64,000 nucleotides of DNA from Spinacia oleracea (GCF_020520425.1 NC_079488.1:35641247-35705246), one strand, 5' to 3'. Shown: positions 1 through 12,082, numbered from the stretch's first letter. Notes: generated from the sequence alone by a model not told the origin. Program-made: numbers and translations.

Positions 1-112
1 TAGATGATGAGATTGATAAGTTACTAAAAATAACAAGTGTATCTGTTAAATAAATACGGCCGGAAAAGACAAGTGTATCCCTTAAATAAATCACAAATTC
101 TTATTTACAAGG

Positions 113-396
113 GTTGTACAATAAATATTGTACACCAGAGTAAAAGTTAACTCAAAATGTTTAAAAGTTAAGCTTATATATGTAAAATTTATCTATTTTT
201 AAATGATAAATTTTTTTATTTTAATAAAACTTATTTCTTCAAAACCACTAATAATGTATAAAATTAATCATTTAACTCTTTAAAATGTTTATCTATCAAC
301 GTTTTTTTACTAATATAAAAGTTAATCAAAATTAGGTTAAAGTTACAAAAAATGGGTAAAAGTTTTTTTGGTGTACAATAAATTTATTATACACCT
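113..396. repeat. Small MITE-like element with palindromic ends
   Basis: Both ends carry an almost palindromic motif. The left copy (about 115-134) reads TGTACAATAAATATTGTACA. The right copy (370-395) begins GGTGTACAATAAATTT and folds back on itself. The right end, read on the other strand, resembles the left end, including the flanking run ending in CACCA. The AT-rich interior has no ORF. I see no clear target-site duplication, so the superfamily is open. Confidence 0.5.
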
Positions 397-778
397 AGTG
401 CGCACAAGACCTTTTGTAAATCAATACAAGGGTACAAAAAGAAAAGTCCAAAGCATGAGGTATTATAAAGATTTTTCCCGTTTTAGAAAAGATTATACTC
501 CGTAATACGTACAAATTGATTGAACGGAATATTAAAATGTGTATCTTGCATGCAAGATCAGAACGAAGCATAAGAACAGAGGTGTTGTGAATATTTAATT
601 AACAAATGTAATTTAATCATGCATGCCATGTCGGCATGTCGCATAGACGCATACGGCTGTAGTTTGCATTATTGATCAAACGGCGGCGAGCTGTAACTAC
701 TCCACATTTTATAATAATGTTAATGTATTATGTATATATCATTTTATACTAATGTTAATGTATATATCCTTCATCATA
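397..778. other. AT-rich intergenic DNA, nothing recognised
   Basis: No ORF with coding character, no RNA gene and no repeat that I can name. It separates two small transposons. Confidence 0.5.
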
Positions 779-1043
779 TACTCTCTCTGTCCTTTGGATA
801 CTCGCACCGTTTTAATTTTTTGTACTATTCACATAATTTATTCTGACTCTATTTTATTTTTAGTATATGAAAACAAATGTTAGTATATAATATATTGTTG
901 GTTTCATCTTAATATATATTTTCAAAATATTAATATTTTTATAAGTTTTTATAATATGTAGTTAAAGATATTGGTGGTCAAAGTTGTGTATTGACAAGCG
1001 TGTCCAGTCAAAACGGTGCAAGTATTAAGACACGGATGAAGTA
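779..1043. mobile_element. Stowaway-like MITE (Tc1/mariner type)
   Basis: A 265-bp AT-rich element. The left end TACTCTCTCTGTCC followed by TACTCGCACCG mirrors the right end, which on the opposite strand reads TACTTCATCCGTG followed by TACTTGCACCG. The dinucleotide TA flanks both sides (777-778 and 1044-1045), as expected of Stowaway elements. The interior has no ORF, so it is non-autonomous. The class call rests on the TIR style and the TA target. Confidence 0.75.
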
Positions 1044-1070
1044 TATCAAAACTATATCTTGTATTCGGAG

Positions 1071-2374
1071 GAGTTAAGTATAAAGGTGGGGACTAACCTT
1101 TCAAACTTTTCACCGTTTGGGACCTATAACTTTTTTTTTCACCGTTCAGGATCTACTATTCACTTTCCGGCCAAAATTAACTAAAGTAAATAAAAGATTA
1201 ATTCCCTTAGTTAAAAGATTAGTCCCCTTGGTTAAGATACATGTGGCAACAACTTATCGGTCCTATGTGGCAATTCCTGCTGCATTTCTTTTCCTTAAAA
1301 ATATTTTTGCTGCCAAAATCCGTCTCTTTTCCTTTAACCACCATTCTTAATCAACTAAAATAACTAATTAAAACCCACCCAAAACCCTCCCAATAATGAG
1401 AAACCTGATCTCATTTCCGCCATTATTGACGAATGCAGGGTGTTCAAGGAATGGTCGTGGGTTTGGCCGGAATTGTGTTTTATTGGGTTTTATCTTAAAA
1501 TTTGGGAATTTGTTAGATTTTGTTGTGAGTATTTTAATACGGTGAGAGTTGATGAACTTTTGTCAATATAGAATTGGAGGGAGGGAGAGTTGTTGTTCAA
1601 TTGTCTAAATTGATGGATGATGGGATAAAGGGATTGTATGATTATGTGAGGAATCTCCCATAGCAGCTATTTGTTATTCGCTCTCACAAATTTCTCGTTC
1701 CTCTTCTTTGTTTTGATCTCCTCTCCAATCTCATTTCCACCATTAATGACGAACCCAAAGTCTTCTTTTCTCTCTCTTTAATTGCTCAATTAGATCTATG
1801 TTTCTGCAATTATGTTGGGAGTTTCTGTATTTTCAATTTTAATTACATGATTATTTTTATTTTTTTAGGGGTAATTACATGATTAATTGTTAGGTGTTAA
1901 AATTATTGATGAATATTCTTTTTGAAATTTCCAAAGATCCCCATCTCCTCCCTATTTGATTTTCTATCTCCTCAAGGCAATTTTTTTTTTTTGACATATC
2001 CTCAAGGAATGTTGTGGATGTTGTTGTTGCGTATTTTTTATTTTTGTTTGATAATCAAAGTAACTCCTTTTTTTTGGTAGCACAAAGTAATTCATTGAAT
2101 GATTGTCTTGGCTTGTTGCGTTTGTTTCTTCGTGTGTCCTACTTCATATTTGATATATGTTGTATTTTAGTTGAATTTTGGGTAAATTTTCGTTTATTTA
2201 ATGTTATAAACTTGATTAATTGTATTTAAATATTTTGTGTTTTATTTTTATATTGTTGATATGGTTAACGGTGAGTTAGTCTTGGGTTAACTTACTGGAA
2301 AGTTAGTTTGAGGTCTTAAAGGGCCTAAAGGGTGAAAAACGTGAAAGTTGAGTCCCCATTCTTTAGCTTAACTC
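1071..2374. mobile_element. Non-autonomous Mutator-like element (MULE)
   Basis: The left end GAGTTAAGTATAAAGG leads into GGGGACTAACCTTTC and CTTTTCACCG. The right end read on the other strand gives GAGTTAAGCTAAAG, then GGGGACTCAACTTTC and TTTTTCACC. This makes imperfect TIRs of roughly 100 bp. The 9 bases next to each end are TATTCGGAG (1062-1070) and TATTCTGAG (2375-2383), a 9-bp duplication with one mismatch, typical of MULEs. No transposase is present. The two small ORFs inside (1117-1350 and 2014-2229) have low-complexity hydrophobic translations and I do not call them genes. Confidence 0.72.
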
Positions 2375-2569
2375 TATTCTGAGATAATTCACTCACATAT
2401 AAATGAAACTAGTGGAAGGTTGCTTTTCTAGAATGATAGATTGACAAAACGCACATTGGGTGCAACCATTCCCTGTGTGGAAGGTTGCTTTTCATAACTG
2501 TGAAATAGTTCGACTTCATTTACTACTCTCTGTATTGTGTAATTCAAACGCTTTGGAAAACAGTTAAAC

Positions 2570-3783
2570 TAAGACAAATTTGTGAGAAACCACCTTTTAA
2601 AAGAGCAATTTTGTGAAAAACCACCTTTTAAAAAGAAAATTGTAAGAAGAAACCTAAATCATAATTTTTTTTTTATCAAAGACCACATTTGGCCGGAATC
2701 CGGTCGTTGACTGCATCTTCCGGCATTGACTTAACATGTGAGTATCACGTGATATCTATTTTTCCTGTTTTCCACTCTCTTCTTCCCTCCCTCCTCCATT
2801 CTTACTCCTCTACAACTCATTTAGTGTTTTCTAATTCATCCCCAACAATATACTATTTTAACTAACTTCATCCTTAAAACAATTGCTCCGTACATTAAAT
2901 CCCGCCTAATACAAACCCATATTTTATTGGGAAAAAAGAAGCTAATCAATGGCTTTTACTGCGCTTTTTGAGTCCAATCAATAACAACTCCAATTATTCA
3001 CAAGCTTAGTGTCTTTAGAATTCATGGCCGTGACAGAGGAGGCCAAAAAATCTTCACCATGCTCTGCATTTTTTCCTTTTGGTGCAATCTATTGTAACTT
3101 GAAATTTCTTAATTCTGTTTAATTTTGAATTTGTTTGATTTGTTTGTTAATTTCTTAATTAAACATGTAATGCTTAATTTTAAGCAATTAAAAGTCCTAG
3201 ATACTTTTGATTTTTTTTAAAAAAATGAAAACTGGGGAGCAAGTTTTAAAAGAATATTGAAAATTGACTAGTAAGATTGGTGTTGGTCTTTTGTTGAAGC
3301 AATCTTATGTTATGGGTACCCTATGGACATGGTGAGTTTAAATGTGTAATATAAGAATAATAATACAAGGTTATGATTGTATCGGCAGTATTGAAATACA
3401 AGAGGAAAACAAATGGGTAGTTTCACTTTTGGAAAAATCAGTTATGTAGAGATGAGTCAATTTCATATTGTCAGCCAATCAACCATGGACATGGTAGATT
3501 AGATGAGGAATTAATGAAGATGAGAAGATGACTTGCAAAAGAGAGTGAAAATGGAGGGATAAAGGGCCGAAACAGGAAAGGAAGGGGAGAGTAAAGTGGG
3601 TCACGTGCTTTCCATGTCAAGTCAATGCCGGAAAACGTAGTCAATTATCGGATTCTGACCAAATGTGGTGTTTGACATAATAATAATAATTATGATCTAG
3701 GTTTCTTCTTACATTTTTTTATTTAAAAGGTGGTTTTTCACAAATTATACTTTTATAAGGTGGTTTCTAACAAATTTGTCTTA
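2570..3783. mobile_element. Foldback-type DNA transposon with ~200-bp TIRs
   Basis: About 190-200 bp at each end are inverted copies. The left end TAAGACAAATTTGTGAG runs through AAACCACCTTTTAAA and AAGAAACCTAAATCAT to CCGGCATTGACTTAACATG. The opposite strand of the right end gives TAAGACAAATTTGTTAG, AAACCACCTTATAAA, AAGAAACCTAGATCAT and CCGGCATTGACTTGACATG. The roughly 800-bp middle has no ORF. The long TIRs suggest a MULE, but I could not find a 9-bp target duplication. A 3-bp AAC flanks both ends and may be chance. Confidence 0.75.
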
Positions 3784-4185
3784 AACAAATGACTTTTAGA
3801 AAACTCACTTCCCTGACCTCTCCCTTTTGACTCTAATGATTTCTTTTCAATGCTAAAACAGTGTATCACTTGGCAGATGCATCATTTTGGGTCATGATCG
3901 AAAGTTCGAAACTTGAAGCAATATGTATGAATCGACTTGGACAGAGGGTGAACTACGGAATATATTTCTCTTATGTAACTATTGTATCCAAATATTATTA
4001 TTTACATTTCTTACATAGATTTTTTATTGATGCAATTGTTGTGATTAGTTAAATATGAACTTAGATTGCAAAATTGACCTATAATATGACCTTAATGCAT
4101 GTCTTTAAATATGAACTTTGTAAATATTTTCTTGCCTAATATTTGTTGCGATTAGTTGTAATAATAAAATTTTAATTTTTTTTTT
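3784..4185. other. Intergenic DNA, nothing recognised
   Basis: AT-rich. A 63-codon ORF at 3861-4052 shows no recognisable domain. The segment probably belongs to the Helitron-like element whose 3' end lies just downstream. Confidence 0.4.
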
Positions 4186-4195
4186 ATATAATTTT

Positions 4196-4222
4196 GCGCG
4201 CATCGCGTGCATATAAGACTAG
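4196..4222 (+). mobile_element. Helitron-like 3' terminus
   Basis: A short GC hairpin (GCGCGC, loop ATC, GCGTGC) stands in very AT-rich sequence. Eight bases after it comes CTAG, followed by T at 4223. A GC hairpin about 10 nt before a CTRR end, with insertion before T, is the hallmark of Helitron 3' ends. I could not place the matching 5' TC terminus, so the body of the element is undefined. It may include the TIR element at 2570-3783. Confidence 0.55.
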
Positions 4223-4772
4223 TCTAAAAATCAAAGAACTCGTTGTACTCAAACAACGTAATTTTATTGAAATTAACAAAACCTAAATAAATAATGGTAA
4301 GAGTAGGAGCTAGCCTCTTTATACCTTTTTTTATAACAAATTTATCTCAATTATGGATGAATCAAATGAACAATTAATGCGTCGTGGAATACGTATCACT
4401 GTCCTAAAAGATAATTCTGCACCGTGAAAGGAGAACAGAGGCGGTCGCCATCCGGATTAGTACATCTCCGAATTTGTATGCCTCATAAACCTGAATGGAG
4501 TCAGAATAATTGCCTTAAACACCAACGGAAAGATTTGATTAAGTAATCAATCTTAGGAAAGACAACAAACACAAATTAAACAAGCAGAAATATTAACTTA
4601 AGCACTATTAAAGCTAATTAATCCAACAATTACATAATCAGAAGATTATTGTAACAATGACTTAATCAAAACAGGTTGGTCGACGCTCGCGCGCGTGTGT
4701 TCACCAAAACATTTCCTCCACTTTCTCGAACGAATTATACACCAACACGACAACACCCAACTATATATAAAA

Positions 4773-4776
<4 letters not shown>
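4223..4776. other. Intergenic DNA, nothing recognised
   Basis: No coding stretch or structured repeat recognised. Confidence 0.4.

Positions 4777-4837
<61 letters not shown>
4777..4837. repeat. (AT)n microsatellite
   Basis: An uninterrupted alternating AT run of about 60 bp. Its length is likely to vary between individuals, and the assembled length may be inexact. Confidence 0.95.
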
Positions 4838-4838
<1 letters not shown>

Positions 4839-6047
4839 TCAAATGAGAAGGGAGCTTAAAATGAGAAGAATGAGAAGCGATCTCGTGCGTTCGTTGAGAT
4901 CAGATCTAACAGCTCTAAGGCTCTACCTTCCGCATTATAGTAATGGAAAACCTGTAAATATCGAAAAAACAAAAAGAAAATATTTCTATTATACTGCTCC
5001 ATTTTCTCTCTCCTAATGCTTCCTTCTCAGAGTCTCAGGGGCAAGAACTCCGTGTTCTCTCTCCTCCATTGTCGCTCTCCTTCGCGATTCTCTCTCCTCA
5101 CCGCCACCATGTTCTCACCTGATGCAACCACTGCGCTGTCATCTTCTCTGCGATACCATCATCTATGCGTTGTCTCCTCTGTTGTAATGGGTGAGTGATT
5201 CTTTGTTGATTTATGTAAATTGTAGGGTTATATTTTCAGTTTTATTGCAATTTTGTTGAGATTTAATGTTCATTTCATGATTTATTGTTGTTCGTTTTTT
5301 TTTTGAGGGAATATTGTTGTTCGTTTAGTTGTTCTTTCTATCTCTAATTGTTTCTTCAAATTGTAGATAATAAGTTAACTTAGGTCGAATTGTATTGATT
5401 TTTCTGTCGAATTTTGGTGCACTTAAATAGGTTTTATGATTGAGTGAACTTAGGTCGAATTGTAATGAATTTTCCGTCGAATTTTGGTGCAATTGAGTAG
5501 GTTTTGTGATTGATTTTGGTCGAATTGATTTTTGTTTTGTGCAAATGAGCAAATTTAAGTGTTTATTATTTCGATTGAATTTTGCTCATTTCTCAATCAA
5601 CTACTATGATTGGGTGATTATCTTAAAAGTATTTTGTGCTTCAATATTTGTAGTTCCTGTCAAATTTTGCTGCAATTGAGTAGGTTGTTGATAGTTCTTT
5701 CCTTTGATTTGTGTTGATAATTACAATGTTGTTTAGCCATTAATGTCACCAAGTGTAGAAAGAATAGCAGGCCATAGTTTGGGGCGTGTAGTCGGTCAAG
5801 ATATCCAACTCTATGTATAGGAGAGAGTCTTAGGATTGCTAGAGCTGCTAGGTGTCCTGTCTGTTGGTGTGGATATGATGGTTCTGGCCTTGCAAACATC
5901 CACATGTAAGAGTATTCATATGCATTTCGCTGCCTTGATGACCGGTTTAGCCACAGTTAGTTTAGGTAGTGCATATTGAGATCACAAGTCCCTAACTGAC
6001 AACCACTTAATTAAGCCAGCCTCAGTTTAGTATCTTGGATCTAGTGT
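4838..6047 (+). other. Possible decayed 5' exon and intron of a host gene
   Basis: A pyrimidine-rich stretch (CTCTCTCTCC-type runs, about 5000-5110) looks like the 5' leader of a plant gene. It contains an ORF from 5016 that runs into a good splice donor (GGGTGAGTG at about 5189). The encoded 60 residues are rich in Ser, Leu and His and match no domain I know. The T-rich sequence that follows looks intronic and contains a direct repeat of about 71 bp (near 5382-5450 and 5453-5515), built around GTCGAATTTTGGTGCA. I cannot say which gene it came from. Confidence 0.3.
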
Positions 6048-6266
6048 ATTGCTGCTGGAAGTAGGAGTATTCTTGTTTATTTGCTGTCATGGATCTACGT
6101 TTTTGCTGCTATTACGATATTTGTTGTCACTACATATGCCCGAAACAAATATTCTGCAAAAGATCATATCTACTACCGTCTCATCCAGTTCCTCGTTATT
6201 GTCTTGATAGTTCTCGTGATAGTGGTGTTGCCAAAGTTCACTAATCTGGAAATTGTTGACTTGATT
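6048..6266 (+). pseudogene. CALS: Callose synthase C-terminal fragment
   Basis: A roughly 70-residue frame reads SILVYLLSWIYVF, then TTYARNKYSAKDHIYYRL, then IQFLVIVLIVLVIVVL and KFTNLEIVDLI. This is the pattern of the C-terminal membrane region of plant callose (1,3-beta-glucan) synthases, near the PMR4/GSL5 (CALS12) type as I recall that family. There a transmembrane helix is followed by a cytosolic loop with HIYYR and another helix. Full proteins are about 1,750-1,950 residues, so this is a small scrap. After EIVDLI the frame leaves the family and stops at 6287. No other callose synthase part is recognisable nearby. It was probably carried here by a transposon or left by decay. The family call is by memory of its sequence style. 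Confidence 0.65.
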
Positions 6267-6990
6267 TCTGCAAAATCCGTACCCTAGTTTAGAGCTATAC
6301 TCCATAATTCATTTGCTTTTACAATTTAGGGAGTTAGGTTTCAATATTTTCAAGTAAAATATTGTTAAATGAAATTAACAATATTTCTTAGTTGGTGCAT
6401 GGAATATCCATGTCAGATTAGATGGTTGTGACTTGCTGGTTGGAAATAACCTTGTGGCCTTATAAGGCGACGTTTTAGCTATAGAGTCATTTGTGTTTTT
6501 GAGCTTGTAAATCCGTATGGTTGTGCAAGTGAAGAGATGCAGACTCCTTATGGCTAGATCTGGGGAGGTCAACCTTTTTAAGGTACCTGACAGATAAAAT
6601 GTAGTTTTTGAAATCAAAGATCTGGTAAGTTTTTGTTGTGATTATTAAAATGGGATGAAAATTAAATTATTCCTCTTCCCGTTCTATTAGAACATAGCAT
6701 TTTTTACAAAATGAAGCTAGCTGCTGCATCCGACACTTGGTATGTGACTATGTGTCAGCTAGATTTATTACGGTTTTAAAACCAGGTTCGCATACTGTCT
6801 TGGAGTAGGCAAGATACATAAGGTTTTTGTTAGGCGGTGGTAGAATCATAACCAATGTAACAATTAACAAGACAACTTGAAGTCTGATTAAGGCATTGAC
6901 CACTAGTTGTAATAAAATGAGTGCTAATTTTTATTAAACAGATATGATAATTTTGCATATTTAGTTTTCTGCTCATCTGATCAAATGAGT
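6267..6990. other. Intergenic DNA, nothing recognised
   Basis: Short ORFs on both strands overlap each other and show no domain. I see no repeats or RNA genes. Confidence 0.4.
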
Positions 6991-6992
6991 AA

Positions 6993-7139
6993 AAAATTAA
7001 GGAGGTTGTTCCAGAGCCTGAGAAAGAGACCACAGTGCTTGTAGGTAAGGAGGAGAATGGTGCAGAAACTGAGAAGCAGGATACAAATGTGAGTGAGGTG
7101 ATAGACTTTCGTTGAAGATGCAGAGAAGCAAGTCCCACA
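6993..7139 (+). pseudogene. Acidic reading-frame fragment cut by copia A
   Basis: The frame from 6993 gives a Glu/Lys-rich peptide (EVVPEPEKETTVLVGKEE, then NGAETEKQDTNVSEVIDF). It meets a TGA that a single frameshift avoids, continuing as VEDAEKQVPH up to the very base where the LTR of copia A begins. It resembles a disordered exon of a host gene interrupted by the retrotransposon. I do not recognise the protein, and its composition alone could arise by chance. Confidence 0.3.
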
Positions 7140-8156
7140 TGTTAGGTTATGATACATATGAACAACATAAATCATACGGAAAAACCTTAATGCCAGGATA
7201 CATATTAATTGCACATAATCATATAATTAGTCTAGGATGCATACACTTTGTAGCGTGCCCTCCCTAGCTCCGCCCGAACCGAACAAGAACAAGTCTTTAG
7301 GACTCCAAGTGTCGTCCCTCCGTAGAAATTCCACAGCACGTCCGGATCCGCCTTAAGATTGACCAACTAGAATCGCCCTTAAGGTACTACTTATTTTCGG
7401 CTAAACAGGGCAAGTGTTATGGCTGATTTTTCTGCTTAAAAATCCTAGCTTTCAATACTTGAAAACTTGTGTATAAATTTGTGAACCTAGGCACATATTT
7501 ATAGAGTCATGGAAAAGGATTTAGAATCCTATTAGAATACCAATTAGTTTAATTAGAATCCCTTTAGAACTCTATTAAATAAATTCTATCTACTAGGATT
7601 AGGATTTAATCATAGAACGAATTCCAATAGCTTTAGGATTCGTATCGCACTCAACCGCACACGAGCACGAGCACGAGCACCGCACAGCCCGCGCAAGCCT
7701 CGCGGCCCACGCGAGCTGCACAGCTCGCAGCCCACGAGCATTACTCGCAACCCATGTTGCGCGCGCGCCATGCTGGGCCTGGCCTTGTGCTGGGCCTGGC
7801 GTGGCCTTGCTGTGTTGTGTTGATGCGCATGGCTTGCTGGACGCAGGCATGGCTTCGTGCTGGGCCTTCGTCTAGCAAGTCTCGTCCGATGCTAATTCGT
7901 ACGACGCGCTTCCGATTAAATTCCCGATTCTGGAATTCATTTCCGATACAAACAATATTTAATATTTCCGATTCCGGAATTAATTTCCGTTTCGAACAAA
8001 TATTTAATATTTCCGTTTCCGATAATATTTCCGATTCTGACAATATTTCCGTTTTCGGCAATATTTCCTATTCCGACAATATTTCCATTTCCGATAATAT
8101 TTTCCGATACGTACCATGTTTTCGTTTCCGGCAACATCTACGACTTGGATAATATT

Positions 8157-9535
8157 TGTTAGGTTATGATTCATATGACAGTTCATAAATCATGCGGAAA
8201 AACCATAAAGCCAGGAAACATATTATTTACACATAATCATTTAGCATAGTTTAGATGCATACTCTTTGTTGCGTGCCTTCCCTAGCTGCGCCCGAACCGA
8301 ACAAGAACAAGTCTTTAGGACTCCAAGTGTCGTCCCTCCGTAGATAGTCCACAGCACGTCCGGATCCGCCTTAAGATTGACCAACTAGAATCGCCCTTAA
8401 GGTTCTAATATTTTCGGTTAGGTAGGCAAGAATATTGGCTGATTTTTCTGCTTAAAAATCTTAGTTTTGAATACTTAAAACTTGTGTATAAATAATGACC
8501 CCTAGGCCTTTATTTATAGAGTTATGGAAAAGGAATCGTAATCCTAGTAGGATACGAATTAATTGAAATTAGAATCCTACATGAATTCTATTTAATTAAT
8601 TTATCCAATTTAGGAATAGGAATTTAATCATACACTAACTCTTGTAGATTTAGGAATCACGCATGAGCACAAACTCACACACACACGGCAGCCACAAGGG
8701 CTGCCCATGCGCGTGCGAGCAGCAGCCCACGCAGCGCGGCCCACGCATCCGTGGCCTTGGCGCGCGCTGGGCCTGCCTTGCGGTAGGCCTGGGCGCTGCC
8801 TTGGCTGGGCTTGTGGCGCGCGTGCTTGCTGGGCGATGGCCCGGCTTCGTGCTGGGCCTTCGTCCGGCAGGCCTCGTCCGATGCTAATTCGTACGATACG
8901 CTTCCGATTAAATTCCCGGTTCCGGAATTCATTTCCGATACGAACAATATTTAATATTTCCGATTCCGGAATCAATTTCCGTTTCGAACAAATATTTAAT
9001 ATTTCCGTTTCCGGAATTATTTTCCGATTCCGATAATATTTCCGATTCTGACAATATTTCCGTTTCCGGCAATATTTCCGATTCTGGTAATATTTCCATT
9101 TCCGATAATATTTTCCGATACGTACCATGTTTCCGTTTCCGGCAACATCTACGACTTGGATAATATTCATTTTTCCGATACGATCCATATTTCCGTTTCC
9201 GGCAATATCATCGTTTCCGGAGTATTCATTTCTTGCCTGTGACGATCTTAGCTCCCACTGAAACCAAGATCCGTCGGTTCCGAATATTCATAGATGGAGT
9301 ATTTAATGCCATTAAATACTTGATCCGTTTACGTACTATTTGTGTGACCCTACGGGTTCAGTCAAGAGTAAGCTGTGGATTAATATCATTAATTCCACTT
9401 GAACTGAAGCGGCCTCTAGCTAGGCATTCAGCTCACTTGATCTCACTGAATTATTAACTTGTTAATTAATACTGAACCGCATTTATTAGACTTAACATAG
9501 AATGCATACTTGGACCAAGGGCATTTTTTCCTTCA
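8157..9535 (-). repeat. 3' LTR of copia B
   Basis: Starts TGTTAGG and ends CCTTCA. It contains a GC-rich block (about 8680-8880) and a quasi-tandem array of 18-bp TTTCCG units (about 8900-9230). The ORFs of 186, 109 and 90 codons that cross this region repeat exactly in the other LTR and reflect simple-repeat composition, not genes. Confidence 0.95.
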
Positions 9536-9562
9536 GTCTCCCACTTGTCCTTAGGGACAAGT
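9518..9562 (-). other. Polypurine tract of copia B next to its 3' LTR
   Basis: On the minus strand the bases just before the LTR read CTAAGGACAAGTGGGAGAC and then TGAAGG. AAGTGGGAG directly before the LTR start is the plus-strand primer typical of copia elements. The same motif lies beside the lower LTR of copia A (18931-18945). Confidence 0.7.
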
Positions 9563-11761
9563 GTGCATTTCCTAATTCCTTTGTCGCTCGATGCTTGCTC
9601 TTGAACATAAGGTAAGAGTTGTCATCCTTATTATGTCCAGAGGTGTTCCTCGGTTTCAGAGTTCAACTGATCAAATAAACAGATAATCATAGCCTATGAT
9701 TCATCCGAGCACGGCCATGCATTTCACAGTTTCTAGCTCTCCGAGTGGCCTTGTACAACTTTTAAGCATCTCATCCCGATTTATGGGAGGACAATCCCAA
9801 TCTTGCGATCTTGAGATTAGACTTCGTTTGATAGGTGATTACCTGAGCGTTGCCTTTATAGCCTCCTTTTACGGTGCGACGGTTGGTCAACGTCAAAGCA
9901 ACCAGTTCTCAAACAAGTAATCTCAAATCACTCAGGTATTGAGGATTTAGTGTCTAATAATTTAATGAAATTTACTCATGACAGATTTTCATCTCTTACA
10001 GTAAAGTTTCATAGGTCTTGTCCGATACTAGTCTTCCCAAAGTAAGTATCTATGCAAATGATTATGACATTGCCATGTCCACATAGTTCAAGAAACAGAA
10101 CTACTAGTCATCTTGCATTCTAATCGTCTAACGTTTTCTATGCGTCCAATTTTATAGAAAACTCCGATTAGGGACCATTTTCAACCTTTGACATTCAAGT
10201 TCACTTGATAGACATTTCTTAGTCACAGGACTGGTCCTGACAGTCTATCTTGAATATATCGTCAAATTTGAAGGGACTCATCATTTAATACTAAACCAAG
10301 ATTAAATGGAATATGAAAATACATTTCATATATGATAAATGTTCAACCCCAATGTTTTATAACCATGGGCCTCAAACCCATCTTCTAAAACAATTCATGG
10401 AATTCAAAGCTATGCTTGATTTCCAGTGCTACAACGTGAGTGTTGCTTCTCACTTGTTGTATAGGTTTAGTTATCATGCTTTGCTAATCTTAATATCCTT
10501 TTCATCGAATGTTCTTCGAGATATGATGATAAGATCTTTTCGAGTTTGTTTATTATGTGATCTAGTCTTTCTTACTTCGATGGTGGTATTACTCATTTTG
10601 CAATGAAGAACCATCAAGTTAGCAGACGTTTTTCTTGCTTCAAGAGTGGTTCCACGCATTTTTCAATGAAGAACCATCAAGCCAGCAGATAGGTGATCTA
10701 CCCAAGTTCAGTGAAGAACTTTAAACAACCCTGTTTTATTGCTTCTTAGGCAATAATTACTTTTACTTCAACTGTATAGGTTGCTAGTGATGCTTTGTTT
10801 GGATTTACCTATCCAAGCAGTTCATAGATATGTGGAAGACTCTCCAACTATATCTTAGAACATAGAAATTAATATTTTAATTTCCCACGCAACAACTCAT
10901 GGTCTCCAATCCATGTTGCCATTTCAAAACACGATGCTCTATAGCTCGTCCTTATCAATGGTTAACTCCAAAGGGTCTTGCTTGATCCTTTGCCAGTGTT
11001 TATGCGTGTAGCATCAATATTTAGCGTATCTTTATTTCCTTGAATCAAGAACTATTCCTATGTACCTTTTCAAGTACCATAAGTATTCTTGGTCTCAATC
11101 TAGTTGATCTTCACTTAGATCAATAGAGATTGGTATATGTTCGTCATGCCTAAAGTCATACGATACGTTTTTGGCGATCCTCATATTATATCATACATGA
11201 TAAATTCTTTTGCAGAATAATTCCCAATTGAATTCTATTCATGTAACTTTAGCTCATTCAATTTTAGTAGATACTGAATCCAGCTAAATTCTTTGACATA
11301 TAATATAGGTTAAGAATCTCATTTAGACTCTTTGATGTTTAACTTAGTAAATGCTTATACATAGTTCAAACATTCTTTACTTAGATTTATTCACATGGGT
11401 CGAATATCTCCAATGGAGACTTTCGTGTTTGATTTAGTAAATGCCATTACTTAATCTAAAACAATATTATAAGATCTTTGTAAATAGATCTTAATACCCA
11501 ATATGTACTAAGTTTCGCCATGGTCCATCATTGATGAATAATTTCAAATCTAAGTCATTAGCATTTGAATGTTATTTCACAATAGAGAGATATGTGTGTG
11601 ATACACATAGGACCAAATAAGTTTTTATGTACTCCCACTAAACTTCTTATACATCTATAAGAATCATGTACATTTTATGAAACTAAAATACTTATTAGCT
11701 TCACTAAAATATAATTCCAATTCCCAATTGCTTGCTTAAATCTGTACTTAGATTTTATAAA
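9536..11761 (-). other. Copia B interior: 3' non-coding part and decayed RNase H region
   Basis: The first ~800 bp closely match the corresponding part of copia A (18931-19760), so they belong to the family's 3' region. The rest is where RT and RNase H would lie in a complete relative, but I see no frame of that kind. A direct repeat of about 58 bp, containing GAAGAACCATCAAG, occurs near 10600 and 10665. Confidence 0.6.
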
Positions 11762-12082
11762 CTAGCTTTTCTTTTCAAGCATTTTATTTGGATCCACAAA
11801 TCCTATGACATAGCATGTACATAGTTCTTTCCAACATTTGACTGAGGAAGATGTTTTGTCATCCAATTGCCATATGTACCAATATGCAATCATTGCTTGA
11901 ATTATAGACTTAAGCATTACGATTTTGCATGAGGTTTCAACACAATCCACATCGTGAAGTTGCTTGTAACCTTTAGCAACTAATCTAGCTTTGTGTGTGA
12001 ACACAATTTCATGTTTGATGGTTTTTATCCTTAAAACAAACTTGCAACCAATAGGCGTGAACCTATTCTTGCAAATCAACAA
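11762..12082 (-). pseudogene. Reverse transcriptase remnant of copia B
   Basis: A minus-strand frame of 106 codons keeps the start of the copia reverse transcriptase: a KLVLRIKT-like stretch, then HKARLVAKGYKQ, a DVDCVETSCKIVMLKS segment matching the usual VDYDETFSPVAMLKS, and AYWYIWQLDDKT matching the usual YWDYEIWQMDVKT. Key acidic and downstream motifs (YVDD) are missing and the frame then stops. It is the only recognisable piece of pol left in this element. Confidence 0.75.

Noticed and set aside
5660..5905. 81-codon minus-strand ORF
   Set aside because: No domain. The plus strand here looks intronic and the codon pattern is not convincing.
8628..9188. 186-codon minus-strand ORF, repeated at 17648-18208
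   Set aside because: It lies wholly inside the copia B LTRs and translates the 18-bp TTTCCG array and GC-rich block. No domain.
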